Source: Fibrobacter succinogenes (lineage in GTDB: Bacteria > Fibrobacterota > Fibrobacteria > Fibrobacterales > Fibrobacteraceae). Taken from it: a stretch of DNA of 64,000 bases. The notes beneath the pieces are model-generated. The model had not been told where the DNA came from. It did not search any database and was given only the letters and a program-made list of their open reading frames with translations. This document shows positions 31,778-40,239 of the stretch, in pieces; position 1 is the stretch's first letter, and each line of letters opens with the position of its first letter. Location of the stretch: assembly GCA_902761355.1 (NCBI GenBank), contig CACWJY010000001.1, positions 1 to 64,000 on the forward strand, given 5' to 3'. A program made the position numbers and the translations under genes.

Positions 31778-32659
31778 ATGGCTATCTTATCGATGACGGG
31801 GTTTGGAAAGAGCGAATCGATGTACCAGGGGGCAACCTGCGTCATCGAAGTTCGTAGCGTGAACAATCGCTTTTTGGATATCTCTTGCAAGCTCCCCAAG
31901 AACTTGGCGTACCTTGAAAACAGCTTCAAGAACCAGATAAAAGACAAGTTGGTGCGTGGTTCCGTTATTTTTAGCGTAACGCTTGGTGCCGGAACTGCAG
32001 CGAATATTCCTGTTTCTTACAACGAGCAGGCGATTGCAAAGTTTGTCGAAATTACCCGTGCGATGCAGCAGAAGTTCGGCATTGCAGGCGAAATCAAACT
32101 AGAGCACGTACTTGCTCTCCCCGAAGTGCTGCAGTTTACCGATGCCGACGCCGATTCCGAAGCTTTAGAAAAGCATCTTGCCGCTGAACTCGATAAGGCC
32201 TTGGATAAGGTCAACGAAATGCGCGAAAAGGAAGGCGCAAACCTTGCTCGCGATCTGGAAGGCCGCGTGAATCACTTGAATAATGTCCTTGATAAAATCG
32301 AGGTGCTGGATCCGCAGCGTATCGAAGTGTGGAAAGGCAAGTTCAAGGAACGTATCAATGTGCTTTTGAAGGATTCTGAAATTGATGACGTTCGCCTTTT
32401 GCAAGAAGCTTGCATTATGGCAGACAAACTCGATATCCACGAAGAAATTACACGTTTCCGTAGCCACAATAAGCTTTTCTTGAACGCCCTTAAAGAAGGC
32501 GGCGCGCAAGGAAAAAATCTGGGCTTTATCCTTCAAGAAATGGGACGCGAAGCAAATACGCTCGGTACTAAGTGCCAGAGCGCCGATATCGCGGCGCTTG
32601 CGATTGAACTTAAGAATGAGGTGGAGTGCATCCGCGAACAAAGCCTCAACATCGCCTAA
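31778..32659 (+). CDS. yicC: YicC family endoribonuclease
   Basis: 293 residues, the usual family length. MTGFGKSE at the N-terminus, VRSVNNRFLDISCKLP, and the C-terminal GREANTLGTKCQSADIA with VECIREQSLNIA are diagnostic of YicC. Members degrade small RNAs or act in stationary-phase survival. Acidic ends such as EMGREANT are thought to form a metal-dependent active site. It starts 2 nt after metXW and ends before a bidirectional terminator shared with sufD. Confidence 0.93.
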   Translation: MAILSMTGFGKSESMYQGATCVIEVRSVNNRFLDISCKLPKNLAYLENSFKNQIKDKLVRGSVIFSVTLGAGTAANIPVSYNEQAIAKFVEITRAMQQKFGIAGEIKLEHVLALPEVLQFTDADADSEALEKHLAAELDKALDKVNEMREKEGANLARDLEGRVNHLNNVLDKIEVLDPQRIEVWKGKFKERINVLLKDSEIDDVRLLQEACIMADKLDIHEEITRFRSHNKLFLNALKEGGAQGKNLGFILQEMGREANTLGTKCQSADIAALAIELKNEVECIREQSLNIA

Positions 32660-32682
32660 GGCGAGAACTTTTTCTTAGATAG

Positions 32683-32712
32683 AAAAAGGGAGCTCCAGTG
32701 GAGCTCCTTTTT
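32683..32712. terminator. Bidirectional terminator between yicC and sufD
   Basis: GGAGCTCC, loop AGT, GGAGCTCC with five A on the left and five T on the right, so it can end transcripts from both sides of the convergent pair. It stops 3 nt from the sufD stop codon. Confidence 0.9.
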
Positions 32713-32714
32713 GC

Positions 32715-33695
32715 TTAAGCTTTTAAAACTTGCATCAGCCTCTTCTTGGCTGCACCTTCCGGCAATTCCAGGAACAATTCCTTCGCGAATGCCTTGGTGA
32801 GCATTTCGCGGGCCTTATCGGCCGGAATTCCGCGGCTCGTCAAATAGAACATCTGATCCTTGTCGAGTTCACCCACGGTATTGCCGTGCGTACATTCCAC
32901 ATCGTCGTGGTAAATCTTGAGCACCGGCTTCACCGAGACGCTCGGGCCGTCGCTCAAAAGAATCGTATTTACCAACTGGCTCGAATTCACCTGGCTGCAG
33001 TTGCTGCCCACGACCACCTGGCCGTCGTAGCTCGCGTAAGCATTTTCGTCGAGAATGTTGCGCACGAACTGCGTGCTCACCGTACTGGGGGCGTTGTGCA
33101 AAATCGTCAGACGCTGATGCTTAGAGGCGTTGCCCTTCAGAATGTTCAAGCTGCGGTAATCGAAGTTTGAACATTCGCCATTCAGTTCCACGCGGGCGCT
33201 GATGCGGCCAATGCCGCTGTCTTGCAAAACGTTCGCAAAATGCACCGTAGAATTTGCGGCCTGCTTGATGTCGAAATGCCTAAAGGTGAGCGGCAAGTCG
33301 TTAGCGGGATTCGCAAAAAAGATTTCGAGCTCGGCGCCTTCTGCTACATTGATGTCGAAACGTTCGGCGCAAATTTCGTGCATCACCTTGTTGTCAAGGA
33401 TTTCGATGCTTGCCTTTGCGTTCTTGCCGATGTTCAAAACTGTGCGACCGAAGTCGTTGTTGCACTTGAGCATCGCCATTTCATTTTCGCCGTCATCAAT
33501 CGTCTTCACGAGCTCACGGGCGTTGCAGGCTATCGGCAAAAGGGCGGCGAAGTCGTCTTCGTTTGCGAAGTCTTCGTCGCAAGAGCATTCGCTCGGGAAT
33601 TCAGGAGCCTGAATCTTGTTGACCGGGAAAAACGTCCACAATTCGTTATTGCGACGCGGCATTCCCAATTGTTTAATGCGGGTAATGGCGTCCAT
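32715..33695 (-). CDS. sufD: Fe-S cluster assembly scaffold component SufD
   Basis: 326 residues, somewhat short for SufD (423 in E. coli). It opens with MPRRNNELWTFFPVNKI (the usual R..E.W.YT region), has the repetitive right-handed beta-helix core (VHFANVLQDSGIG, SKHQRLTILH), and ends with the diagnostic HGNTVGELDKDQMFYLTSRGIPADKAREML block. SufD pairs with SufB and SufC to form the Fe-S scaffold. The ATG overlaps the sufC stop codon (TAATG). sufB and sufS are not in this window, so the operon is split or SufD-like proteins replace SufB here. SufB usually keeps its own longer N-terminal domain, so SufD is the better name. Confidence 0.88.
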   Translation of the reverse strand: MDAITRIKQLGMPRRNNELWTFFPVNKIQAPEFPSECSCDEDFANEDDFAALLPIACNARELVKTIDDGENEMAMLKCNNDFGRTVLNIGKNAKASIEILDNKVMHEICAERFDINVAEGAELEIFFANPANDLPLTFRHFDIKQAANSTVHFANVLQDSGIGRISARVELNGECSNFDYRSLNILKGNASKHQRLTILHNAPSTVSTQFVRNILDENAYASYDGQVVVGSNCSQVNSSQLVNTILLSDGPSVSVKPVLKIYHDDVECTHGNTVGELDKDQMFYLTSRGIPADKAREMLTKAFAKELFLELPEGAAKKRLMQVLKA

Positions 33696-34441
33696 TAGTT
33701 TTCCTCGATCCAGTCGTAACCTTGTTCTTCGAGCTTGAGGGCGAGTTCTGGACCGCCCGAAAGAATAATCTTGCCGTGGCGCAGCACATGCACGTAAGTA
33801 GGCTTGATGTAGTCCAGAAGTCTCTGGTAGTGCGTCACCAGAATCACAGCCTTTTCGGGCGACATAATTTGGTTGATGCCGTGAGCCACAATGCGCAGCG
33901 CATCAATATCGAGGCCCGAGTCCGTTTCGTCGAGGAAGGATACTTTCGGGTCCAAAATAGCCATCTGCAGGATTTCGTTGCGCTTCTTTTCGCCGCCGCT
34001 AAAGCCGTCGTTCACGCCGCGGTCGCGGTAACGGTCGTCCATTTCGAGCATGGCCATCTTTTCTTCGCAGAGCTTCTTGAAGTCGGCATCGGAGAGCGGT
34101 TCAAGCCCCAGGTAGGCGCGTTTGGAGTTGAGCGCCATCTGCAAGAATTCCACGTTGTTCACGCCCGGAATTTCGGTGGGGTACTGCGTGCTGATGAAAA
34201 GGCCCGAATTGGCGCGGTCGCAAATTTCCATTGATAGCAGGTCCTTGCCGTCGAGCGTCACGGAACCGTCGTTCACGGTATAGGCGGGGTGGCCTGCGAT
34301 GACCTTTGAAAGCGTACTCTTGCCAGACCCGTTCGGACCCATGATGGCGTGAACTTCGCCCGGTTTGACTTCCAGGTTGATACCCTTCAAAATCTGGGTT
34401 CCGTCTTCGATACTTGCTTTCAGGTTCTTGATGGACAGCAT
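33695..34441 (-). CDS. sufC: Fe-S cluster assembly ATPase SufC
   Basis: 248 residues, the usual SufC length. Walker A GPNGSGKST about residues 35-43, signature FSGGEKKRNEILQMA, Walker B VSFLDETDSGLDIDALR (the SufC-specific DETDSGLD), and VTHYQRLLDYI for the H-loop. A cytoplasmic ATPase that drives changes in the SufBD scaffold. GGAGGT lies just before the ATG, preceded by a small GCGC-AAAAA-GCGC hairpin. The transcript probably begins about 40 nt upstream after TAAATTTG, and continues into sufD. Confidence 0.96.
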   Translation of the reverse strand: MLSIKNLKASIEDGTQILKGINLEVKPGEVHAIMGPNGSGKSTLSKVIAGHPAYTVNDGSVTLDGKDLLSMEICDRANSGLFISTQYPTEIPGVNNVEFLQMALNSKRAYLGLEPLSDADFKKLCEEKMAMLEMDDRYRDRGVNDGFSGGEKKRNEILQMAILDPKVSFLDETDSGLDIDALRIVAHGINQIMSPEKAVILVTHYQRLLDYIKPTYVHVLRHGKIILSGGPELALKLEEQGYDWIEEN

Positions 34442-34484
34442 ATTACCTCCGGCGCTTTTTGCGCTAGAATCATTTTTTACGGCA

Positions 34485-34492
34485 CAAATTTA
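34485..34492 (-). promoter_or_regulatory. TAAATTTG promoter element for sufCD
   Basis: Minus-strand TTTTTCTAAATTTG, an exact TAnnTTTG. It leaves a 40-nt leader with GGAGGT, in contrast to the leaderless genes. Confidence 0.5.
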
Positions 34493-34545
34493 GAAAAACT
34501 TGCGGCCTGTGTCTTATCAATTCTTTCTATAATCAGATGAACAGA

Positions 34546-36738
34546 TTACCCGAAGTCGTCAAAGTCGTTGCTCATGTTGTCGTCACCGCCGTAAGAGTAT
34601 TCCTCGTCATCTTCGGGCGGCGGGGGCTCAAAACCCTCGGGCGGTTCGTCGGCAGGCATTTGCTCTTCGGCGAATTCATCCGGAGCTTGTGACGGTGCAT
34701 TTGCAACAGGTTGAGCGCTCGGTGCCGGGGTTGTCGGTGCAACCATTGCGGGTGCGGCTTGGACCGGTGCGGGCGTTGCCTGAATGGAGGCCGGTGTAAT
34801 CACGATTGGCGCTGCGGGCATCGGGGCGCCCTGAATCACCGACTGGAACAATATCAGCTGAGCCTTGCTGCGAACCACTTGGTCGGCGAAGGCATCAATG
34901 GTAATCTTTTCAGCGTTGAACAAAGTGTTCAACTTTTGCATGCCTTGCGTGAACTTGGACATCTGCATGCGTGTTTCAACGGCTTCGTTGCTGGTCAGCG
35001 GAATCAGGTGCTTTTGCCTGTCGCAGAGCTTGGTTGAAAATACGGTCAGTGTCTGGTAAAATTCAATGATTTCTTGCGGCGTTTTCCACTTTTCTTCGGG
35101 CAGGCCTTCCAAAAAGAGCCTGAGCGTGGGCGATACATTTTCGTACATCAGCTGCGGCGAAACGGCGCCAGTTTCGGCGTAAAGCGCAATGGCTGAATTC
35201 ACGAATTCTTCGACCACCGGAGATTCGAACATGCGGACTCCGCTTGCGGCCCAGTCCATGTCAAAGTATTCCAGCGCGCGATCCATCAGGGTTGGATTTC
35301 GGAGAATCAAGTTCGCAAAACGGATCTCCATTGGCGGAATGCTTGCCCAGTCGAGTGAGGCGGCTTGCTCTAGTTGCGGAATCACTTCCGGTGTGCCGGA
35401 AGTGGCGTTTGTAGCCATCGGTCGGCGTTCTTCGGGGCTTTTTTGTGGCTTCAGGCTTTTCACTTGAGCCAAGGACCGGCTCGTATTGAATCGTTCCGCA
35501 ATCAGCTTCACATACTGGTTTTGAAGTTCGCGGTCCGCAATGCTCTTTACAAGTGACTTAGTGTATGTCACAAAGCGGGCGCGTTCTTCGGGGCTTTGCA
35601 TGTCATGCTGGCGGGCCAAATAAGAAAGCCAGTCCTCGGATTCGCGCAAAGCGGCTCGGAATGCGTCTGCACCGCGTTCGTTCACAAAGTTGTCGGGGTC
35701 AATCTTGGTGCCATCGGGGCGCGAAAGCGCGAATATGCGGGGCGCAATTCCCTTGGGCAAGACAATTTCCAAACTTCTGAGGGTAGCCTTCTGGCCGGCG
35801 GCGTCACCGTCAAATACCAGGTAGGCGGTGTTGGCGTATCGGGCAAGAATGCTGGCGTGCGTTTCGGTCAATGCCGTTCCTGAGGCAGCTACCACGTTCG
35901 TGACGCCGCCTTGATACAGGCTGATCATGTCGAAGTAGCCTTCTACGATAATCACCGCGTTTTCTTTCGCGATGCTTTGGCGGCTCTGGTGCAAACCGAA
36001 CAGAATATCGCTCTTGTGGTACAGCGCCGATTCCGGGCTGTTCATGTACTTCGCACGTTTAAAATCTTTATTTTCGCTTAAGTCGCGGCCACCGAAGGCG
36101 ACAATCACGCCCGAGAGGTTCTGAATAGCAATCATTAAGCGATCGCGGAACTTGTCCGATATTCCGCCGTTTTCTTTTTCGACGGCAAGTCCCGCCTTGA
36201 CGCAGTCCAGCGGCGAAAATCCGTTCTTGACGGCGTAACCGATAAAGCCTTCGCGGCCTTCGGGAGCGTAACCGATGTGGAACTGCTTACGGGTGGCGTC
36301 GGTAATGTGGCGGCTGGCAAGATATTGGAGCGCCTTGGGTGAAAGGGCGAGCTGCTGCTCGAACCATTCGCAGGCAAGTTCGTTCAGCCTGCGGACCATG
36401 GCGCGTTCTTCGGTCTTTTCACTGTCTTCGGGGGCGCCTAGCTGGGGGAGTGCAAAACCGGTAAAGTTCGCCACCCATTCCACGGCACCCTTAAAATCCA
36501 TTTTTTCGTGTTCTTGCACGAACTTGAAAACATCGCCGCCCGCACCACAGGCAAAGCATTTGTAAATGCCCAGGCTCGGATTCACATTCATGGAGGGACT
36601 TCTGTCATCATGGAAGGGGCAGACGCCCAGGTAGCGGCCATTCCCGGAGCGTTTCAGCGGAACAAAATTCTCAATGACCAACGCGATATCTGCGTGGGCT
36701 TTGAGTTGCTGAATGATTTCGTTAGAGTAGAACGCCAC
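34546..36738 (-). CDS. dnaG: DNA primase with extended acidic C-terminal tail
   Basis: 730 residues; synthesises RNA primers for replication. The zinc finger is CPFHDDRS...YKCFACG (CHC2 type, first 60 residues). The RNA polymerase core holds VIIVEGYFDMISL and LVFDGDAAGQ (Toprim Glu and DxD). Residues about 450-620 are a helical region consistent with the DnaB-interacting domain. Residues 640-730 are an extra low-complexity tail: Ala/Pro-rich, then PPEGFEPPPPEDDEE, ending MSNDFDDFG, much like the acidic SSB C-terminus. The start is GTG at 36738, 9 nt after the upstream aminotransferase stop codon, with no Shine-Dalgarno sequence and TAGATTTA 4 nt upstream. E. coli DnaG is 581 residues. Confidence 0.93.
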   Translation of the reverse strand: MAFYSNEIIQQLKAHADIALVIENFVPLKRSGNGRYLGVCPFHDDRSPSMNVNPSLGIYKCFACGAGGDVFKFVQEHEKMDFKGAVEWVANFTGFALPQLGAPEDSEKTEERAMVRRLNELACEWFEQQLALSPKALQYLASRHITDATRKQFHIGYAPEGREGFIGYAVKNGFSPLDCVKAGLAVEKENGGISDKFRDRLMIAIQNLSGVIVAFGGRDLSENKDFKRAKYMNSPESALYHKSDILFGLHQSRQSIAKENAVIIVEGYFDMISLYQGGVTNVVAASGTALTETHASILARYANTAYLVFDGDAAGQKATLRSLEIVLPKGIAPRIFALSRPDGTKIDPDNFVNERGADAFRAALRESEDWLSYLARQHDMQSPEERARFVTYTKSLVKSIADRELQNQYVKLIAERFNTSRSLAQVKSLKPQKSPEERRPMATNATSGTPEVIPQLEQAASLDWASIPPMEIRFANLILRNPTLMDRALEYFDMDWAASGVRMFESPVVEEFVNSAIALYAETGAVSPQLMYENVSPTLRLFLEGLPEEKWKTPQEIIEFYQTLTVFSTKLCDRQKHLIPLTSNEAVETRMQMSKFTQGMQKLNTLFNAEKITIDAFADQVVRSKAQLILFQSVIQGAPMPAAPIVITPASIQATPAPVQAAPAMVAPTTPAPSAQPVANAPSQAPDEFAEEQMPADEPPEGFEPPPPEDDEEYSYGGDDNMSNDFDDFG

Positions 36739-36742
36739 GGCC

Positions 36743-36750
36743 TAAATCTA
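36743..36750 (-). promoter_or_regulatory. TAGATTTA element overlapping the upstream stop codon, before dnaG
   Basis: Minus-strand TCTAGATTTAGGCC runs into GTG at 36738. The first three bases of the element are the TAG stop of the aminotransferase gene. Spacing (4 nt) matches the other leaderless candidates, and the sequence closely resembles that before the 57245 gene. Confidence 0.4.
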
Positions 36751-37839
36751 GAAATTTAGTTTCGCAATAATGCTGTCGACATCCGTGAAGGCGCATACAG
36801 GGAGACTTATGGTGCGCTTAGAGGCCCATTCCGAATTTGGTCGCGGCTGTTTATCCGAAAAACAAGGCTGGGTATGCAGTGGGGCCGGGTAGTGGATGCA
36901 GTGGGGGATTCCTGCTGCGTCTAGTTTTTGAATAAAGTAATCACGACTTTCGGCAAGTACGGTGTACTGTGCGTAGGTGCTTGTGTTGCCTTTGGCGATT
37001 TTTTGCGGAATAATCTGCTTGTTGCTAGGGGCGCCCTGGTTGTATTTTTCAAAGAATGCGTCGTATTTTGCGGCGTTTTGACGTCTTAAGGGGAGTTCTT
37101 CGTCGAGGTGCTTTAGTTTCACGCGAAGGACCGCTGCCTGCAGGGCGTCGAGTCGGCTGTTGAGGCCGATAACCTGGTGGTTATAGCGACCCGTGCTGCC
37201 ATGATTGGCTAGGGACTTTGCCTTAAGAATAAAGTCCTTGTTGGCCGAAAAAAGGGCTCCTCCGTCTCCGTAGCAGCCAAGGGGCTTGCTCGGGTAAAAA
37301 CTTGTAATGGAGATGTCGCCAAAAGTGCAAGCTTTTGTTTGGTTTGCGGTGGCTCCAAAGGCCTGGGCGGCATCTTCTATAATCCAGAGGCCGTGCTCGT
37401 CTGCGATTTTTCGTAATTTAACAAAGGGGGCGCATTGGCCAAAAAGGTTGACTGCAATAATCCCCTTGGTGCGTGGATTAATCTGTTTTTTGACGCTTTC
37501 GGGTGAAATTTGCAGCGTTTGACGGTCGATATCGGCAAATTTGGGGATTCCGCCCAAAAATGCGACGCATTCTGCCGGGGCGATAAAGGTAAAGTCGGGG
37601 ACAATCACCTCGTCAAGCGGTTGTAGACCCAGCGTCATTAGGGCGAGCGTCAGGGCGTCGGTGCCGCTAGCGCAGGTTGCGGTGAATGTGCCACCTATAT
37701 ATTCAGATAGTTCCCTTTCGAGGGCCTCGACTTGGGGGCCTCCGATAAAACACCCGCTCTCCAGCACCTCCCGTTCGGCTTTTTCGAGTTCAAAACGGTA
37801 TTTTTCACGCTGTCCAGTCAGATTTACAAAGGGAATCAT
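36748..37839 (-). CDS. DegT/DnrJ/EryC1 family sugar aminotransferase
   Basis: 363 residues. A PLP enzyme that aminates keto-sugar nucleotides for surface polysaccharide synthesis. Motifs: CASGTDALTLAL (phosphate binding), DEVIVPDFTF, IIEDAAQAFGA, and SFYPSKPLGCYGDGG with the PLP lysine. It is closest in pattern to WbpE-type enzymes acting on UDP-acetamido-hexuluronate, but the substrate is not proven. ATG 37839; minus-strand TATTTTTT ends 5 nt upstream. Its stop codon overlaps the predicted dnaG promoter; no other sugar gene is next to it. Confidence 0.88.
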   Translation of the reverse strand: MIPFVNLTGQREKYRFELEKAEREVLESGCFIGGPQVEALERELSEYIGGTFTATCASGTDALTLALMTLGLQPLDEVIVPDFTFIAPAECVAFLGGIPKFADIDRQTLQISPESVKKQINPRTKGIIAVNLFGQCAPFVKLRKIADEHGLWIIEDAAQAFGATANQTKACTFGDISITSFYPSKPLGCYGDGGALFSANKDFILKAKSLANHGSTGRYNHQVIGLNSRLDALQAAVLRVKLKHLDEELPLRRQNAAKYDAFFEKYNQGAPSNKQIIPQKIAKGNTSTYAQYTVLAESRDYFIQKLDAAGIPHCIHYPAPLHTQPCFSDKQPRPNSEWASKRTISLPVCAFTDVDSIIAKLNF

Positions 37840-37844
37840 GCCTT

Positions 37845-37852
37845 AAAAAATA
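37845..37852 (-). promoter_or_regulatory. TATTTTTT element 5 nt before the aminotransferase start
   Basis: Minus-strand TTCTATTTTTTAAGGC runs into the ATG at 37839. AAGG is too close to the ATG to serve as a Shine-Dalgarno sequence. Confidence 0.4.
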
Positions 37853-37870
37853 GAAAATTTTTCTGACCCC

Positions 37871-37900
37871 TTGAAATAATTTGATTTTTTACTAAATTTG
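37871..37900 (+). promoter_or_regulatory. rpsT promoter with -35 and TAAATTTG
   Basis: TTGAAA (37871-37876), 16-bp spacer, then TAAATTTG (37893-37900). This is the best-formed promoter of the window. It gives a leader of about 37 nt containing CGGAG before the GTG start. Confidence 0.6.
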
Positions 37901-37941
37901 ACCCAACATTTTTAAGTAGGTTTTCACCCGGAGATAATAAG

Positions 37942-38202
37942 GTGCCTCAACACAAATCTTGCAAAAAGCGTCTGCTTCAGGCCGAAAAGGCCAATGCCAT
38001 GAACCGTTCGACTCGTTCCGCTATTCGTACCGCCCTCAAGGCTGTCCGTAGCGCAACCACCAAGGAAGAAGCCCTCAAGGCCATGCCGGCTCTGTTCAGC
38101 ATGCTCGATAAGGCTGCTGCTAAGGGTCGTGCCGGTTTCTGCGCAAACCGCGCCGCTAACTACAAGGCCAAGGCTGCTAAGGTCGTTAATAGCCTCGCTT
38201 AA
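37942..38202 (+). CDS. rpsT: 30S ribosomal protein S20
   Basis: 86 residues, highly basic, binds 16S rRNA early in 30S assembly. PQHKSCKKRLLQAEKANAMNRSTRSAIRT and the KGRAGFCANRAANYKAKAAK end are characteristic. The start is GTG at 37942 with GGAG 8 nt upstream. E. coli rpsT uses UUG, where the weak start codon takes part in autogenous control, so the non-ATG start here may reflect the same logic. Hairpins that may terminate transcription follow at 38214-38284. Confidence 0.96.
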   Translation: MPQHKSCKKRLLQAEKANAMNRSTRSAIRTALKAVRSATTKEEALKAMPALFSMLDKAAAKGRAGFCANRAANYKAKAAKVVNSLA

Positions 38203-38241
38203 TTAGCGAACCTCGGCGATACTCGCCGTTCTAAAATTTTG

Positions 38242-38284
38242 AATAAGCCGATGCACCGTCGTGTGTCGGTTTATTCGTGTTTTA
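38242..38284 (+). terminator. Probable terminator after rpsT
   Basis: AATAAGCCGA pairs with TCGGTTTATT (10 bp, one G-T) across a 14-nt loop, followed by CGTGTTTTATAG. A shorter hairpin, CGGCGA-TAC-TCGCCG, precedes it at 38214-38228. The T-tail is weak. Confidence 0.5.
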
Positions 38285-38310
38285 TAGCCGATTTAAATGG
38301 TGCGCTCGTC

Positions 38311-38395
38311 AAAATTGCGATAAACTAATGCCCTGCAATTTTGGTGTTTATGGCGTGTTTTTCGTGTTTTTGGGCTATTTTAGGTGTTTTACTTT
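38311..38395 (+). other. Inverted repeat and GTGTTT-rich stretch upstream of ribE
   Basis: AAAATTGC (38311-38318) pairs with GCAATTTT (38335-38342). After it, GTGTTT recurs at about 38345, 38355, 38364 and 38384, and once earlier near 38277. The repeats lie upstream of the predicted ribE start of transcription, so they would be protein-binding DNA rather than a leader. There is no FMN riboswitch. Confidence 0.35.
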
Positions 38396-38397
38396 TC

Positions 38398-38405
38398 TAC
38401 ATTTG
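38398..38405 (+). promoter_or_regulatory. TACATTTG element 6 nt before ribE
   Basis: CTTTTCTACATTTG, an exact TAnnTTTG, ends 6 nt before the ATG at 38412. No Shine-Dalgarno sequence. Leaderless ribE mRNA is predicted. Confidence 0.5.
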
Positions 38406-38411
38406 TAACGT

Positions 38412-39011
38412 ATGTTTACGGGAATTATTCAATCTACCGGTGAAATCGTTTCGATCGAAACTCGAGGCGATGCGCTTACGATGCGCCTTAAGTCACCGGG
38501 CTTTTTTAAGAATTGTAAGTTGGGCGACAGTGTCGCTAACGATGGTGTGTGTCTTTCCATTGAATCTTGCACCGATGACGAAGCCACTTTTTGTCTGATG
38601 CACCAGACGGTGGAAAATACGGGCTTTAAGCAGGCTGCTGTCGGTAAGTTGGTGAATTTGGAACTTCCTTGCCGAGCCGATAGCTTTATGGGCGGTCACT
38701 TTGTGATGGGCCATGTGGACTGCATTACCGAAGTCATCCAGGTGACTCCGCGTGAAACGGGTGTCGAAGTCGACTTGAAGCTCCCGGCTGATTTGCGTCG
38801 TTACGTGATCCGTCGTGGTTCGATATCGCTGAATGGAATCAGCCTGACGGTCGCTGAAAAATTTGAAGACTCTATCCGTGTTTGCATTATCCCCGAAACC
38901 TTGGCCCGTACGAACCTGCGCAATTGGGTTCCGGGTACAATCGTGAATGTGGAAGTCGACATGCTCGGCAAGTATATTGAAAATTATCTAAAGGAACGTG
39001 ACCTTGCTTAA
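38412..39011 (+). CDS. ribE: Riboflavin synthase alpha chain
   Basis: 199 residues in two homologous lumazine-binding halves. [12 protein letters not shown] starts the first half; [11 protein letters not shown] and the [17 protein letters not shown] block mark the second, with NLRNW near the end. It dismutates two lumazines to riboflavin. First gene of ribE-ribBA-ribH-nusB. It overlaps ribBA by 14 nt (or 8 if ribBA starts at TTG 39004). Confidence 0.96.
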   Translation: MFTGIIQSTGEIVSIETRGDALTMRLKSPGFFKNCKLGDSVANDGVCLSIESCTDDEATFCLMHQTVENTGFKQAAVGKLVNLELPCRADSFMGGHFVMGHVDCITEVIQVTPRETGVEVDLKLPADLRRYVIRRGSISLNGISLTVAEKFEDSIRVCIIPETLARTNLRNWVPGTIVNVEVDMLGKYIENYLKERDLA

Positions 39012-40239
39012 TACCATTGAAGAGGCCATAGAAGATTTTAAGAACGGCAAGTTTTTGATTGTGGTCGATGATGAAGACCGCGAAAACGAAGGCGACTTTG
39101 TAATCGCTGCCGAGAAGATTACACCCGAAAAGGTGAATTTCATGCTTCATGAAGGTCGTGGCGTGCTTTGCGCTCCGCTTCCGATTAAGCGTTGCCATGA
39201 ATTGAACCTTACGCGACAGACTGCCGAGAACACCTCGATTTTGGGAACACCTTTCACAATCATGGTCGACAAGATTGAAGGATGTACCACGGGTGTTTCT
39301 GCCCATGATCGTGCTGCAACGATTCTTGCTCTTGCAGATCCGAATTCTAAGCCCAGCGACTTTGGGCGGCCGGGGCATATTTCGCCCCTGTACGCCCAGG
39401 AAGAGGGCGTACTCCGTCGCGCAGGCCATACCGAAGCGGCTGTAGACCTGGCAAAGCTTGCTGGCCTGCACCCGGCGGCCGCCTTGATCGAAATCATGAA
39501 CGAAGACGGGACCATGGCCCGTATGCCGCAGCTTCAGGAAGTCGCGAAGAAGTTTAACCTCAAGATTATCTCGATCCGCGACCTCATCGATTACCGCCTG
39601 AAAAACGAAAAACTGGTGCAACGTGTTGCCGCTCCGCACGTGCAGACCAAGTACGGTGATTTTACTGCTTATGCTTACCGCAGCAAGACCGATGGTGTAG
39701 AACATGTGGCTTGGGTTGCGGGTAATCCTGACTTTAGCAAGCCGGTGTACGTGCGTGTGCATAGCGAATGCTTGACGGGCGACATCTTTGGTAGCCTCCG
39801 TTGCGATTGTGGCGAACAGCTTGCTTCTGCCATGAAGTTCATTGGCGAACATGGTGGCGTGTTCCTTTATATGCGTGGCCAAGAAGGTCGTGGAATCGGT
39901 CTCTGCAATAAGCTCCGCGCTTACGAACTGCAAGAAAAGGGCATGGACACGGTTGAAGCGAACCTGCACCTTGGGTTCAAGTCCGATTTGCGCCAGTATG
40001 GTACGGGTGCACAGATCCTTGCGGACTTGGGCGTCAAAGAAATGCGTTTGCTCACGAATAACCCGAGCAAGATTTCGGGAATTTCGGCTTATGGCCTCAA
40101 GATTGTGGAACGAGTTCCGATTGAAATCAAGCCGAACAAGGAAAACCTTTTCTACCTGCTTACAAAGCAGAAAAAGATGGGACACCAATTGCATGTGGAT
40201 GGTGTAACACCCGAAGAGAATTTGAAAGAGGAAAAATAA
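38998..40239 (+). CDS. ribBA: Bifunctional DHBP synthase / GTP cyclohydrolase II
   Basis: 413 residues. Residues 1-205 are RibB (ribulose 5-phosphate to dihydroxybutanone phosphate): [37 protein letters not shown]. Residues 210-400 are RibA (GTP to diaminoribosyl-pyrimidine): [21 protein letters not shown] with the zinc cysteines, [10 protein letters not shown], and [10 protein letters not shown] with the catalytic Tyr. Start is uncertain: GTG 38998 lies very close to AAGGA, whereas TTG 39004 (giving [11 protein letters not shown], the usual family start) has better spacing. Both overlap the ribE end, implying coupling. ribH begins right after the stop codon. Confidence 0.96.
   Translation: MTLLNTIEEAIEDFKNGKFLIVVDDEDRENEGDFVIAAEKITPEKVNFMLHEGRGVLCAPLPIKRCHELNLTRQTAENTSILGTPFTIMVDKIEGCTTGVSAHDRAATILALADPNSKPSDFGRPGHISPLYAQEEGVLRRAGHTEAAVDLAKLAGLHPAAALIEIMNEDGTMARMPQLQEVAKKFNLKIISIRDLIDYRLKNEKLVQRVAAPHVQTKYGDFTAYAYRSKTDGVEHVAWVAGNPDFSKPVYVRVHSECLTGDIFGSLRCDCGEQLASAMKFIGEHGGVFLYMRGQEGRGIGLCNKLRAYELQEKGMDTVEANLHLGFKSDLRQYGTGAQILADLGVKEMRLLTNNPSKISGISAYGLKIVERVPIEIKPNKENLFYLLTKQKKMGHQLHVDGVTPEENLKEEK

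Noticed and set aside
32715-34441. Complete suf operon
   Set aside because: Only sufC and sufD are present; the PLP enzyme at 36748 is a DegT-type sugar aminotransferase, not the SufS desulfurase.
38203-38411. FMN riboswitch upstream of ribE
   Set aside because: None of the conserved RFN blocks is present, and the likely start of transcription is at the start codon.
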